From contig NZ_SATR01000002.1 of assembly GCF_004551525.1 (NCBI RefSeq), positions 186,001-250,000 of the forward strand: a stretch of DNA of 64,000 bases, given 5' to 3'. Of this stretch, positions 7,940 to 16,222 are shown one piece after another. The position numbers and the translations under genes are program-made. This DNA is from Vibrio ouci. GTDB lineage: Bacteria; Pseudomonadota; Gammaproteobacteria; Enterobacterales; Vibrionaceae. The notes beneath the pieces are model-generated. The model was given only the letters and a program-made list of their open reading frames with translations. It did not search any database and was not told where the DNA came from. Within the stretch, counting starts at the first letter, position 1; each line of letters opens with the position of its first letter.

Positions 7940-9624
7940 GCTGCATGGTGCTCCTGTTGAATAAAGTACTGCATAAAGCTATTGATATCCGTTTTACCTA
8001 ACCTCTTTGCTAAGTCGTACAAACTGGTCGTGGTTAAATTCGCCTGCTCTAATAGCGTTGGCTGACTGAATACTTGGGTCATTGGTGCATCAGCAATGAG
8101 TTTACTGTCCGATATCACGATAGAACGGTCGGTATATTCAAGTACTAGGTGCATATCATGAGAGATGATGATTACCGTGATACCGAGCTCTTCATTGAGC
8201 TTCTTAATAAAACTCAGCATTGCCGTGTAGTTACGATAATCCTGCCCAGCGGTTGGCTCGTCAAGGATCAGCAGCTTAGGTTCCAACACTAAAATCGAAG
8301 CGATAGTGACACGCTTTTTCTGGCCATAGCTGAGCGCTTCAATTGGCCAGTTGCGATATTTACTCAGTCCACATAGTTCTAGTACTTCAGTCACTTTTTG
8401 TTGAACTGCAGACTCATCGAAACCTTTATTACGTAAACCAAATGCAACTTCATCAAATATCATATGATGTGAAATCATATGATTCGGGTTTTGCATCACG
8501 ACACCAATCTGTTGGCTACGTTCAAAAATCGATAACGATGACAGCTCCTGACCGTCGAGAGCAATTGAGCCCTGATCTGGGTTAATGACGCCCATAATCA
8601 GCTTGGTAATTGTCGATTTACCCGAGCCATTCTTACCTAAGATTGAAACAAACTCACCTTGCTGAATACCAAACGATACCCCTTCCAATGCATTCTTTTC
8701 ACCATCGTATGAATAGGTCAGGTTATCAATGGATAAAAGCGTATCGCTATGCTCTGCGTGCGTAGGCTGCTCTGCATGCCAATGATCAAAATGGGTCTGG
8801 AATTGCTCAAGCGAGAGTTTATCTAATCCATCACGTTGCGACAGTTCATCTAGTGGGCACTGCGCCGATTTAAGAGCTGAGAGATAGAGAGGTTCGCGGA
8901 TTCCGTGGTTCTCTAATAACGGTGATGCTAAAAGTTCGTTAGGCGTCATATCGGCCACGATCGAACCTTGGTCCATTAGAATCACGCGATCGACAGAGCG
9001 ATGAAGTACATCCTCTAAGCGGTGCTCAATGATAATAATGGTTTTACCCGTCTCTTGGTGTAACTGATCGATGATCTCGATCGTCTTGCGACCCGTTTTA
9101 GGGTCAAGTGCTGCTAAGGGTTCATCAAACAGAAGTGTATCGACGTCGTCAACCAGAATGCCGGCTAAAGAGACACGTTGCTTTTGTCCACCAGATAAAT
9201 CGTGTGGAGAGCGCGTTAGTAAATCTTCGAGTTCCACCATCTTAGCCGTGGCTTTGACTAGGGGGTACATATCGATGTTGGACATCAACTGGTTCTCAAG
9301 TGCAAATGCGATGTCTTCACCAACACTTAATCCAACAAATTGGCTATCTGTATCTTGTAACACAGTACCAATTTGCTCGGTGTACTGGTGTAGATCGAGT
9401 GAGCTTGTGTCTTGACCGCTAAGCAGCAGTCGTCCGGAGCTCTCCCCCTTGATTGCGTGAGGGATAAGACCGTTTAAGCATTGGCCAAGGGTAGACTTCC
9501 CGCTACCACTTGGACCGATAATGACGATTTTCTCTCCTTTCTCTATCCTTAGATTGATATGTTTCAGCGTTGGTTTGTCCAGCGAGTCATATCTAAAAGA
9601 GAAGTCAGAAAATTCAATTGTCAT
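7936..9624 (-). CDS. ECF transporter fused ATPase (A1-A2)
   Basis: A 562-residue protein with two complete ABC ATPase domains in one chain. Domain 1 has Walker A GPSGSGKST (residues 37-45), signature LSGGQKQR and Walker B TLLFDEP. Domain 2 has Walker A GKNGSGKST, signature LSYGQKKR and Walker B LLILDEP. In many bacteria the two ATPases are separate proteins; the fused form is usual for this UPF0397-linked subgroup. It hydrolyses ATP on the cytoplasmic side to drive uptake through EcfT and the S component. It is translationally coupled to ecfT and starts six bases after the S gene stop. Confidence 0.93.
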   Translation of the reverse strand: MTIEFSDFSFRYDSLDKPTLKHINLRIEKGEKIVIIGPSGSGKSTLGQCLNGLIPHAIKGESSGRLLLSGQDTSSLDLHQYTEQIGTVLQDTDSQFVGLSVGEDIAFALENQLMSNIDMYPLVKATAKMVELEDLLTRSPHDLSGGQKQRVSLAGILVDDVDTLLFDEPLAALDPKTGRKTIEIIDQLHQETGKTIIIIEHRLEDVLHRSVDRVILMDQGSIVADMTPNELLASPLLENHGIREPLYLSALKSAQCPLDELSQRDGLDKLSLEQFQTHFDHWHAEQPTHAEHSDTLLSIDNLTYSYDGEKNALEGVSFGIQQGEFVSILGKNGSGKSTITKLIMGVINPDQGSIALDGQELSSLSIFERSQQIGVVMQNPNHMISHHMIFDEVAFGLRNKGFDESAVQQKVTEVLELCGLSKYRNWPIEALSYGQKKRVTIASILVLEPKLLILDEPTAGQDYRNYTAMLSFIKKLNEELGITVIIISHDMHLVLEYTDRSIVISDSKLIADAPMTQVFSQPTLLEQANLTTTSLYDLAKRLGKTDINSFMQYFIQQEHHAA

Positions 9625-9630
9625 CGATGA

Positions 9631-10179
9631 TTAAGACTCAGTTAAGTTGCGGCTTTGTTGGTTACGTTTAGCAACCGATTTTAGGATGAAGTAACCTACG
9701 ACAGCGATTAGCATCGTGTTACCAGCAGCGATAATAGAAAGCTGAGTAAAGACTTTGGTAAAAGGTTCTGCGTAAAGAATGGTATCTAGGAAGGCAGAGC
9801 AGCCATAGCCGACGATGTTGCCCACTAAAGCTAATACTACGAACAGAGAGAAATCTTTGTGGCTAAATGCACCTTTCGCTAGGCGGTTCTGAGTCATTTT
9901 AGGGAACAAGCCTAGAACTAGGCCGACAATTCCTGAGCCAAGTACCCAAGTTAGCCATACACCCCAGCCCGCGAATAAATCGGTAACCCAGTGACCAATG
10001 AACCCCACTAAAAATCCGACCAATGGACCAAATAAAACCGAGAATAGCGCTAATACTGCCATTGCTGGTTTTAGTGTGGTATTGGCGAAGACGGGAATAC
10101 CAAACATTGGTAATCCGCCAATACCATAAAGTGCCGCGCCAATAGCAATCACAACGACGGTCTTAGCCGAAAGATTCAT
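9631..10179 (-). CDS. ECF transporter substrate-binding (S) component, UPF0397 family
   Basis: The 182-residue membrane protein has about five helices and starts with the family pattern [17 protein letters not shown]. It also carries the conserved [17 protein letters not shown] and [16 protein letters not shown] segments. I recognise the UPF0397 family, which is often labelled as a riboflavin-type S component; the true substrate has not, to my knowledge, been proven in Vibrio. It is the first gene of the operon S - A1A2 - T. I looked for FMN or other known vitamin riboswitches in its leader and saw none. Confidence 0.85.
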   Translation of the reverse strand: MNLSAKTVVVIAIGAALYGIGGLPMFGIPVFANTTLKPAMAVLALFSVLFGPLVGFLVGFIGHWVTDLFAGWGVWLTWVLGSGIVGLVLGLFPKMTQNRLAKGAFSHKDFSLFVVLALVGNIVGYGCSAFLDTILYAEPFTKVFTQLSIIAAGNTMLIAVVGYFILKSVAKRNQQSRNLTES

Positions 10180-10489
10180 AGATAACCCTTTGTCAAAATC
10201 TTTAAAGAACTTGGTTCACAAACGCTTCTTTTGTTTGAATTTTATTCGTCTGTGAAAATGAGGCGCAGATTATACCTTCTGAGTGTAAGTTTGGAAAGAT
10301 AACTGTCTAGATGGCTAAAATACGACCGTCAAACTGAAAATACACTACGATTTCGCACAAAAAGTTGAATTTGTACGAAGGGAAGAGATACCAGAACGGG
10401 GAGGTTAGTTGCTGTTTAACAGGTATTGTTTGGTGGCGAATGGATAGGTAAAGGCCGCCATTGTGCCTTTACCTATCAATAGAGTGACG
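10180..10489. other. Intergenic region upstream of the ECF operon
   Basis: This 310-base gap must hold the minus-strand promoter of the ECF operon and the end of the HlyD transcript. AAGGG lies just before the S-gene ATG. The only structured element seen is the 13-bp inverted repeat at 10443-10477. No known riboswitch core and no ORF with coding character is seen. Confidence 0.6.
10443..10477. repeat. 13-bp perfect inverted repeat downstream of the HlyD-like gene
   Basis: The arms GATAGGTAAAGGC (10443-10455) and GCCTTTACCTATC (10465-10477) are exact reverse complements around a nine-base loop. They lie 13 bases past the HlyD stop codon on the minus strand. No U-tract follows in either direction, so a classic rho-independent terminator is not supported; RNA 3'-end protection or a protein site are alternatives. 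Confidence 0.75.
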
Positions 10490-11620
10490 TTAGTGATCTA
10501 GGTATAAGAAGTTCTGCCAACTCTTCATTCGAATCAGTACCTTACGCATGATCGAAACGTGAGTGAACTTGTCAGAGTAAACCGCAACTTCTACCGCGGT
10601 ACCTAGCGGGAGGTGATAGTCGGTTAAGTCATCAGTTATCTTCAATTTAACGAATACACGGCCGCTAGTACGAAGTGCATCAGTACCTAATAATGCGCCA
10701 CGAGCTTGGAATTGACTTTCACCAATCGCTGGTAGTATTTCGACTACTTCGCCTTTAAAGACTTTACCAGGCAGTGCTCTAAACAAAAATTCCGCTTCAA
10801 ATCCAGGTTGAAGGCGCTGCAGAGAGTTTTGTCTAAATGCCGCAGTGTAAAAGACCTCTTCTGTATGAACAAAGGTCATCACGGGTGCAAGTGGTAGTGG
10901 AACCGCCATCACGCCAGGGCGCAGTGCAAGTTGCGTAGCGAACCCGTCAGTAGGTGCTCTAACTACCGTTTGTTCTAAGTCGAACTCTGCTTGGCGTAAT
11001 TCTTCCAACAGGCGAGCAACGGTGGTGTTTTCACCGCCAATCTCCGAGTCTAAAGCGAGCTCTGCTTGTTCAACCTTAGCGGTAGCGACGTTAACAGAAG
11101 ACTCTGCCGCTTTGTATGCTTGGCGTCTGGTGTCAAGTTGTTGGGCTGTGAAGGCACCTTTGTTGTAACCACGTTGATAACGGCTAAACTCGCGCATCGC
11201 TTTGTCGCGCTCTGCAATGGCTTTGTTTTTTGCTGCAATCGCTTCTTGTAGTGAAGACTCTAACCCAAGCGCGCCTTGACTAGCTTCTTTGATTTGCGCT
11301 TTTTTCTTCGCAACTTCAGCTTCATAAGGGATTGGGTCTATTGTGAATAGTACTTCACCTTGGCGTAGAGGTTTGTTTGCTTCGACAGGGACGTCAATGA
11401 CTCGACCTCTAACTCCAGAGACAACGGGCGTCGTTGAATAAACTTGATTGCCAATCTGGGTAAATGGGTGGTTATAGTTCATCAGCAAGATAAGTGTACC
11501 GATCAGAACAACGCCACCAAGTACAGCGGTAGGAACAGTCCACTTATTCAGAGGGATGTTGAAGACTTTAAAAATCGTGATACACAGCGCGGCATACGTC
11601 AGAATGAGTAGTAAATCCAT
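10490..11620 (-). CDS. yiaV: HlyD-family membrane fusion protein (YiaV-like)
   Basis: A 376-residue periplasmic adaptor. It has two N-terminal membrane helices (about residues 3-20 and 28-46), a lipoyl/beta-barrel half (VSGVRGRVIDVPVEANKPL, then LRQGEVLFTIDPIPYEAE), a long coiled coil (about 95-205) and the returning lipoyl half (LEQTVVRAPTDGFATQLAL). Such proteins bridge inner-membrane transporters to outer-membrane channels. Its partner immediately upstream is the DUF3302 protein, the same pairing as E. coli yiaV/yiaW, so this is probably a two-gene efflux or envelope unit without its own outer-membrane channel. The start ATG directly follows the stop of the DUF3302 gene. Confidence 0.85.
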   Translation of the reverse strand: MDLLLILTYAALCITIFKVFNIPLNKWTVPTAVLGGVVLIGTLILLMNYNHPFTQIGNQVYSTTPVVSGVRGRVIDVPVEANKPLRQGEVLFTIDPIPYEAEVAKKKAQIKEASQGALGLESSLQEAIAAKNKAIAERDKAMREFSRYQRGYNKGAFTAQQLDTRRQAYKAAESSVNVATAKVEQAELALDSEIGGENTTVARLLEELRQAEFDLEQTVVRAPTDGFATQLALRPGVMAVPLPLAPVMTFVHTEEVFYTAAFRQNSLQRLQPGFEAEFLFRALPGKVFKGEVVEILPAIGESQFQARGALLGTDALRTSGRVFVKLKITDDLTDYHLPLGTAVEVAVYSDKFTHVSIMRKVLIRMKSWQNFLYLDH

Positions 11621-12006
11621 TATTGCTCCTCCTCATTACTTTTACTGTACGTCTGCACCGATTGAGTCGGTTGCTGTTGTTTGAGGTCACGTACTTCTTC
11701 TTGCAATTTATTGACTTGATCGATCAGGGTATCAACGCGATGATGGATGTCATGCTGCTCTTCTTCGAGTTTCTGGAAGCCCCAACCGCGTTCTTTACGC
11801 CATAAAGTGGCCCAAATCCATAGAAACGGCCAAATAGCATGTAAGGTGAATAGGCTTACCCAGCCTGCATAGTGAATAGCATCTTGATGTGGGTGCTCTC
11901 GCTCTTTAGCAATTTCGTAGGGAATATCGTGAATGACGATGATGCCGTAAAAAATAACCAATGCGACGAAGACAAGCAGCCCTAGTGCGAAATAATCCAA
12001 GAACAT
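11620..12006 (-). CDS. yiaW: DUF3302 inner-membrane protein (YiaW-like)
   Basis: The 128-residue protein has two membrane helices (FALGLLVFVALVIFYGIIVI and HYAGWVSLFTLHAIWPFLWI), a conserved basic WRKERGWGF stretch after the second, and a C-terminal coiled coil (LEEEQHDIHHRVDTLIDQ and on) that could bind its HlyD partner. The layout matches DUF3302/YiaW. The stop codon abuts the ATG of the HlyD-like gene, so the two are translationally coupled. Function in the family is not established beyond this pairing. Confidence 0.8.
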   Translation of the reverse strand: MFLDYFALGLLVFVALVIFYGIIVIHDIPYEIAKEREHPHQDAIHYAGWVSLFTLHAIWPFLWIWATLWRKERGWGFQKLEEEQHDIHHRVDTLIDQVNKLQEEVRDLKQQQPTQSVQTYSKSNEEEQ

Positions 12007-12147
12007 ATTAACAATCCTTGCTTAATGAGATGGAATTTATAGAGAGTACTGATTATCTGCAACAAAGTATAGCAATAAAAACAACAAATTAGATGGGTGT
12101 CGGTAAAACCGAACTCGCAAAAATGGAACAGAGAAATAGGGGAAAAG

Positions 12148-13032
12148 ATGCCTTTTCAGGGAGAAATAGCGGCAGTAGGGGCAGCACTAGTTTGGGCCGT
12201 CGCGACTTGGATATATAGTCAGTTCAGCCATCGTTTTAGTGCACTTCAGCTAAATATAGTAAAAGGCGTCGTTGCGTCAGCTTTGATGATGTGTGTGATC
12301 CCATTCTCGATGGTAGGTGCTCCTGCTATTTCTGCGGATCACTTTGCGATTCTTGCGGTATCTGGCGTCATTGGCATCGCTATTGGTGACAGTGCCTATT
12401 TTGCTTCGCTAAAGCGGATTGGACCTAATAAAACGCTACTTCTAGAATCGCTTGCACCTCCACTTTCTGGTGTATTGGCGTTGTTGGCTTTGGGTAGCGT
12501 ATTGCCATTACAAGGTTGGTTAGGCGTAATTATCACCACGGTTGCTGTCTCTCTTACCGTGTTCCACTCTGATGGCACACCATTGGATTGGCGCGGAGTC
12601 GGGTTTGGCCTCGTGGCTAGCGTCTGTCAGGCCAGTGGTGTGGTGATTTCTCACTACGCGCTGGTGGCTGGTGATTTACCACCATTACTGGGAGCCTTGA
12701 TTCGCTTATCGATGGGCGTCGTGTTTGTCATGGTGATGATTGGTTGGATAGAAAAGAAACCTTATCAATCGATGAAAGAAAACCTATTGCAACTCGGAAA
12801 AGATGGCTTTGCCTGGCTGTTAGCTGCGATCTTCGTCGGCACATTCTTAGCCTTATGGCTTCAACAAGTCGCTTTAAAATACGCGAACCCTGCGGTAGCT
12901 CAGAGCTTGATCGCCACTAGCCCACTCTTTATGTTGATTATTTACGCAGCGAAAGGAGAGCCAATTTCTAAACGAGGGATTGTCGGGACGATTGTGGCTG
13001 TTGCAGGTATATCACTATTCTTTATGAAGTAG
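12148..13032 (+). CDS. DMT-superfamily (EamA) transporter
   Basis: The 294-residue protein has ten hydrophobic segments in two EamA halves. The first starts GEIAAVGAALVWAVATWIY. The second half contains LALWLQQVALKYANPAVAQS and closes with ISKRGIVGTIVAVAGISLF. I chose the ATG at 12148 because AGGGGA lies seven bases upstream; the reading frame extends to 12097 but adds a polar, un-EamA-like 17 residues. It is an inner-membrane exporter of unknown substrate. An 8-bp hairpin (AGTAGGGG/CCCCTACT, 13028-13049) overlaps the stop codon and separates it from the convergent GGDEF gene. Confidence 0.88.
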   Translation: MPFQGEIAAVGAALVWAVATWIYSQFSHRFSALQLNIVKGVVASALMMCVIPFSMVGAPAISADHFAILAVSGVIGIAIGDSAYFASLKRIGPNKTLLLESLAPPLSGVLALLALGSVLPLQGWLGVIITTVAVSLTVFHSDGTPLDWRGVGFGLVASVCQASGVVISHYALVAGDLPPLLGALIRLSMGVVFVMVMIGWIEKKPYQSMKENLLQLGKDGFAWLLAAIFVGTFLALWLQQVALKYANPAVAQSLIATSPLFMLIIYAAKGEPISKRGIVGTIVAVAGISLFFMK

Positions 13033-13047
13033 GGGGATTAACCCCTA

Positions 13048-14628
13048 CTACTCAGTGCAGACTTGGTTACGTCCGTTTGCTTTGGCTCGATATAAGGCTT
13101 TATCTGCGCGATAGAAGGTACGTTGGGTGTTTTCACCTTCACGATGCAAAGTGATCCCGATACTGACGGTAAGGCCGCGTTCACCAAGAATACTCTGCCA
13201 CCCAAATTTGAAGATTCGTTCACGATAGTTTTCAGCGTGCATTTCTGCTTGTTCTAAGGTGGCTCGTTCTAAGATCACCAAGAATTCTTCTCCGCCAAAT
13301 CGGACACATGACGCGCCCCTAAACTTGAAGTAGGCGGCAAGTTCATGAGAGACATTCACAATCGCTTTATCACCCACTAAGTGGCTTAGTTCATCATTGA
13401 TTGATTTAAAGTGGTCAATATCGACCACCATCAATGAGAACGGCACGTCGTGTAGCAATAAGTCTTTAAGCTTCACATCGAGCCAACGTCGGTTATGCAA
13501 GCTGGTGAGCGGATCGGTGAAGACATCTTGTTGAAGTTGAGCCACAGTGTGCTTTTGGCTTTCTGTGGTCTCTTTCAGTTCACGGTTTTCTTGCTCTGAT
13601 AAGATCAATTTTAGCTGCAGTTCGAAACGAGATAAGCGCCTTAATTGGCTTGCACCAAGCTCACCGATTGGGATCTTTTTCATCAGGTCGCTTTCTATTC
13701 GAAAAGCGCGTTTTTGATGTTCGAGTGCACTTTGGTAGTCACCTTTTTGCTCACTAATATTGGCGAGTGAGTTGGCGAGTTTTAAAGACAAAATAGGAGA
13801 AGCGTATTCTTTGATGCGCTTGTGCGTAGACTCAAGGATCCAGTTGGCTAGGTGTGGTTTGTTTTGTTCACTTAAACACGCTGCTAGCTCAATACGAATT
13901 GAGTTCGACAGCCAAGCTGAGTGGACGTTACCATGTGAGTATTGCACATTACCAAGACATTGCATGGCAAGGTCTGTCTGCCCACTTTGTAGATAAAGCT
14001 TCGCTTGGTAAAGAAGAATTTGGCCAGACAGCACCTTGTCACTGACTAAAATGCTGAGCTCTTCACACTCTTTAATAAGGTCTGTCGCAGCTGTCGTTCT
14101 GTTGAGCTCAATATAGCAAGCGAGCATATACAGCTTGTAACGGAGTCTAAGCGAGCGGCTACCGATCGCATGATCAATACTGTCGATTTTTTGGTAGTAT
14201 CGAAGCGCGCGGTTGTGGTCACCATAGGCATCACATAAGTTACCCATCCCCAATACCGCCAAAACATATTCGTCGATAAAACCATTGTCGACCGCGATGG
14301 TTGAGGCGCTGATGTATTCGTTTAGCGCACCGTGGTAATCGCCGTTTTCAATCAGCTTGTCGGCTAATCCGTTGCGCACTTCTAACACAAGCTCAGCATC
14401 TTCGGGCAAAGACAAATGGGAAAGCGCTTCTTTTAGTTCATCAATACTGGCTTGATACTGTTTAAGCTCAAAACGAAACTCTGCGCTGATGATTAAACAC
14501 TGCGCTTTTTCTTGGCCTGTGGAGGCGATGTGTTGACGGACGTGATTCCAAAAAATCAGTGCTTCTTCGCCACTAACAGAAGAAGCGTCTAAGCCGGAAT
14601 CAGAAATCTTATTGAGTATCGTTTCCAT
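13048..14628 (-). CDS. TPR-repeat diguanylate cyclase (GGDEF)
   Basis: The 526-residue cytosolic protein has tetratricopeptide-like helical repeats over about residues 40-330, a coiled-coil linker (LKLILSEQENRELKETTESQ) and a C-terminal GGDEF domain. The active loop FGGEEF is at about residues 444-449, preceded by VDIDHFKSINDELSH with the metal-binding Asp. It should make c-di-GMP from two GTP. The position that would hold an RxxD inhibitory site reads RGAS, so product inhibition is probably absent. The TPR part is likely a protein-sensing module. I chose 14628 because AGGAAGAG precedes it; it overlaps the upstream TPR gene by 20 bases. Confidence 0.88.
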   Translation of the reverse strand: METILNKISDSGLDASSVSGEEALIFWNHVRQHIASTGQEKAQCLIISAEFRFELKQYQASIDELKEALSHLSLPEDAELVLEVRNGLADKLIENGDYHGALNEYISASTIAVDNGFIDEYVLAVLGMGNLCDAYGDHNRALRYYQKIDSIDHAIGSRSLRLRYKLYMLACYIELNRTTAATDLIKECEELSILVSDKVLSGQILLYQAKLYLQSGQTDLAMQCLGNVQYSHGNVHSAWLSNSIRIELAACLSEQNKPHLANWILESTHKRIKEYASPILSLKLANSLANISEQKGDYQSALEHQKRAFRIESDLMKKIPIGELGASQLRRLSRFELQLKLILSEQENRELKETTESQKHTVAQLQQDVFTDPLTSLHNRRWLDVKLKDLLLHDVPFSLMVVDIDHFKSINDELSHLVGDKAIVNVSHELAAYFKFRGASCVRFGGEEFLVILERATLEQAEMHAENYRERIFKFGWQSILGERGLTVSIGITLHREGENTQRTFYRADKALYRAKANGRNQVCTE

Positions 14629-16096
14629 GCTGCTCTTCCTGTTTCTGGCTTTCTTCAAGTTGTTCTAATGTAAATGGGAAAGACAGAATGTCTTGGTAGA
14701 TGACTTTTGGTAACGAGCATTCTAACCCTTTACGTTGCCAAGGATAAATCTCAATCATCTTGGCCAATACCTGAAATACACTAAGAGCCGCCTCTCCTTT
14801 GTCTGCGAGCAACAAGCCTAATCGGTCACTGCTGATGCGTGACAGCATATCTTGTTTGTTACAGATGGAGTGGGTGAGCTCGGCGCAGACATCGAGGTAC
14901 TGTGAGTCAGGGTGCTGAATGATGATGACTGAATGGTTTGAACGTTTGAGCTCCGTCTTAAATAAGATCAGTTGCTCCCACCAATAGGTTTCAGACACCA
15001 TTTGGGTCATCTGTTTTTCTGGGTCGAACTCGTGTTGGCCACGAATTCGATTAATCAATTTTCTGGCTCGTTGCTCTAACTGTCTTTTAGAGGCTCTTGC
15101 TTTATCGTTACTCACTCTAGCGGTTTGTTCACGAAGCATGGTGGTAGAGTGCTTTCTGTATTTTTGGAAAGCTTCAAGGGCAAGTTTAAAATTACCGGAT
15201 TCTTCTGCTACTCGCGATTGTTGAAAACAAATTTGCGAGAGTAGCTCACCATTGTCAAAGGCCACCGCAGATTGCTCTGCTTGAATCAGAAGTTTAGCAG
15301 CAGCGTTGGGGCGCTTTCTCAGTAGTTCGACCCGAGCGCGACTGATAAATGAGTGTGTTTTCATCCACACTAAGTTGTGTTGGATCGCAAGCTCGTGCGC
15401 TTTATTGGTTGCTTCTTCTGCGTCTTCAATACGTTCAAGGCCAAGCAGCGCTAGCCCGCGGAAGTCCCAGACTTCAGCCAACCAGGTATTATCGTTATGG
15501 TGTCTGAGTGCTTCGGTTGCGCCATCTAACACGGACAGCATCTCGACGAAGTTATTGAGTAGGTACAGGTCCCAAGCCAGCAAAATTCGCGCTTTGCCTT
15601 CTAGCCATTGAATGCGGGCGTTGTTGGCGACTTTAACTGCTAGCTCATGAGTGGATTTTGCAAGCTGGTATTCGTGAGTAATTCTCCATACGTTACCAAG
15701 GCCAATTAATGCCTCAAGTTGCACTTCAACTTCGTCAACTAATGCAGATTGTTCTAGAGCGTTAATCCAGTATTGCTGAGCGGAGTAGTACTTGGCTTGA
15801 CCCCAGTAATGGAGCGCATGGATATGGAGAATTTCAGGAAGTAGATCGTCGGTATCTAAGGCACTGAGTTTACTGTGCGCTTCTTTGATGAATTTAAGGC
15901 CTTTGCGGTAGTCCATACTACACCATGCGCAGCGAGACATGATGATCAAAGACTGAATCTCACCTTCAGGGTATAGGATTTGCGCTGAGCGCGCAGCGCA
16001 CTGTTCAGCTATCGCCCAGACCTTTTCGGGCTCGGATTCTATCTTATCCTTAAGCTGTTCAATCTCGACTTCTAAAAGTCGCTGGCTTTTATCCAA
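14609..16096 (-). CDS. TPR-repeat protein with a probable degenerate GGDEF domain
   Basis: The 495-residue protein has TPR-like helices over about residues 30-330, a basic linker (NDKARASKRQLEQRARKLIN) and a C-terminal 120-residue region. That region resembles a shrunken GGDEF domain: strand HSVIIIQHPDSQYLD, then MLSRISSDRLGLLLAD, where SSDRLG (about 422-427) stands where GGEEFL stands in the next gene. It would have no cyclase activity. It begins with TTG at 16096 after AAAGGA. Its stop lies inside the next gene, so the two are co-translated. The two proteins share overall plan and look like diverged tandem copies; they may form a heteromer, which is inference. Confidence 0.75.
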   Translation of the reverse strand: MDKSQRLLEVEIEQLKDKIESEPEKVWAIAEQCAARSAQILYPEGEIQSLIIMSRCAWCSMDYRKGLKFIKEAHSKLSALDTDDLLPEILHIHALHYWGQAKYYSAQQYWINALEQSALVDEVEVQLEALIGLGNVWRITHEYQLAKSTHELAVKVANNARIQWLEGKARILLAWDLYLLNNFVEMLSVLDGATEALRHHNDNTWLAEVWDFRGLALLGLERIEDAEEATNKAHELAIQHNLVWMKTHSFISRARVELLRKRPNAAAKLLIQAEQSAVAFDNGELLSQICFQQSRVAEESGNFKLALEAFQKYRKHSTTMLREQTARVSNDKARASKRQLEQRARKLINRIRGQHEFDPEKQMTQMVSETYWWEQLILFKTELKRSNHSVIIIQHPDSQYLDVCAELTHSICNKQDMLSRISSDRLGLLLADKGEAALSVFQVLAKMIEIYPWQRKGLECSLPKVIYQDILSFPFTLEQLEESQKQEEQHGNDTQ

Positions 16097-16222
16097 TGAA
16101 TCAATCCTTTACCGCGTATAGTTCATCTTACATTATGGCATTATATGAATAGAGTGCAGACGAACACTATAAAAAGTAATAAAACGGCGACCGTTTAAAG
16201 GTATCCGTCACATTACTAACTG

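Noticed and set aside
10180..10442. Vitamin riboswitch (FMN, TPP or cobalamin) ahead of the ECF operon
   Set aside because: No conserved core of these classes could be recognised by eye; a covariance-model search would be decisive.
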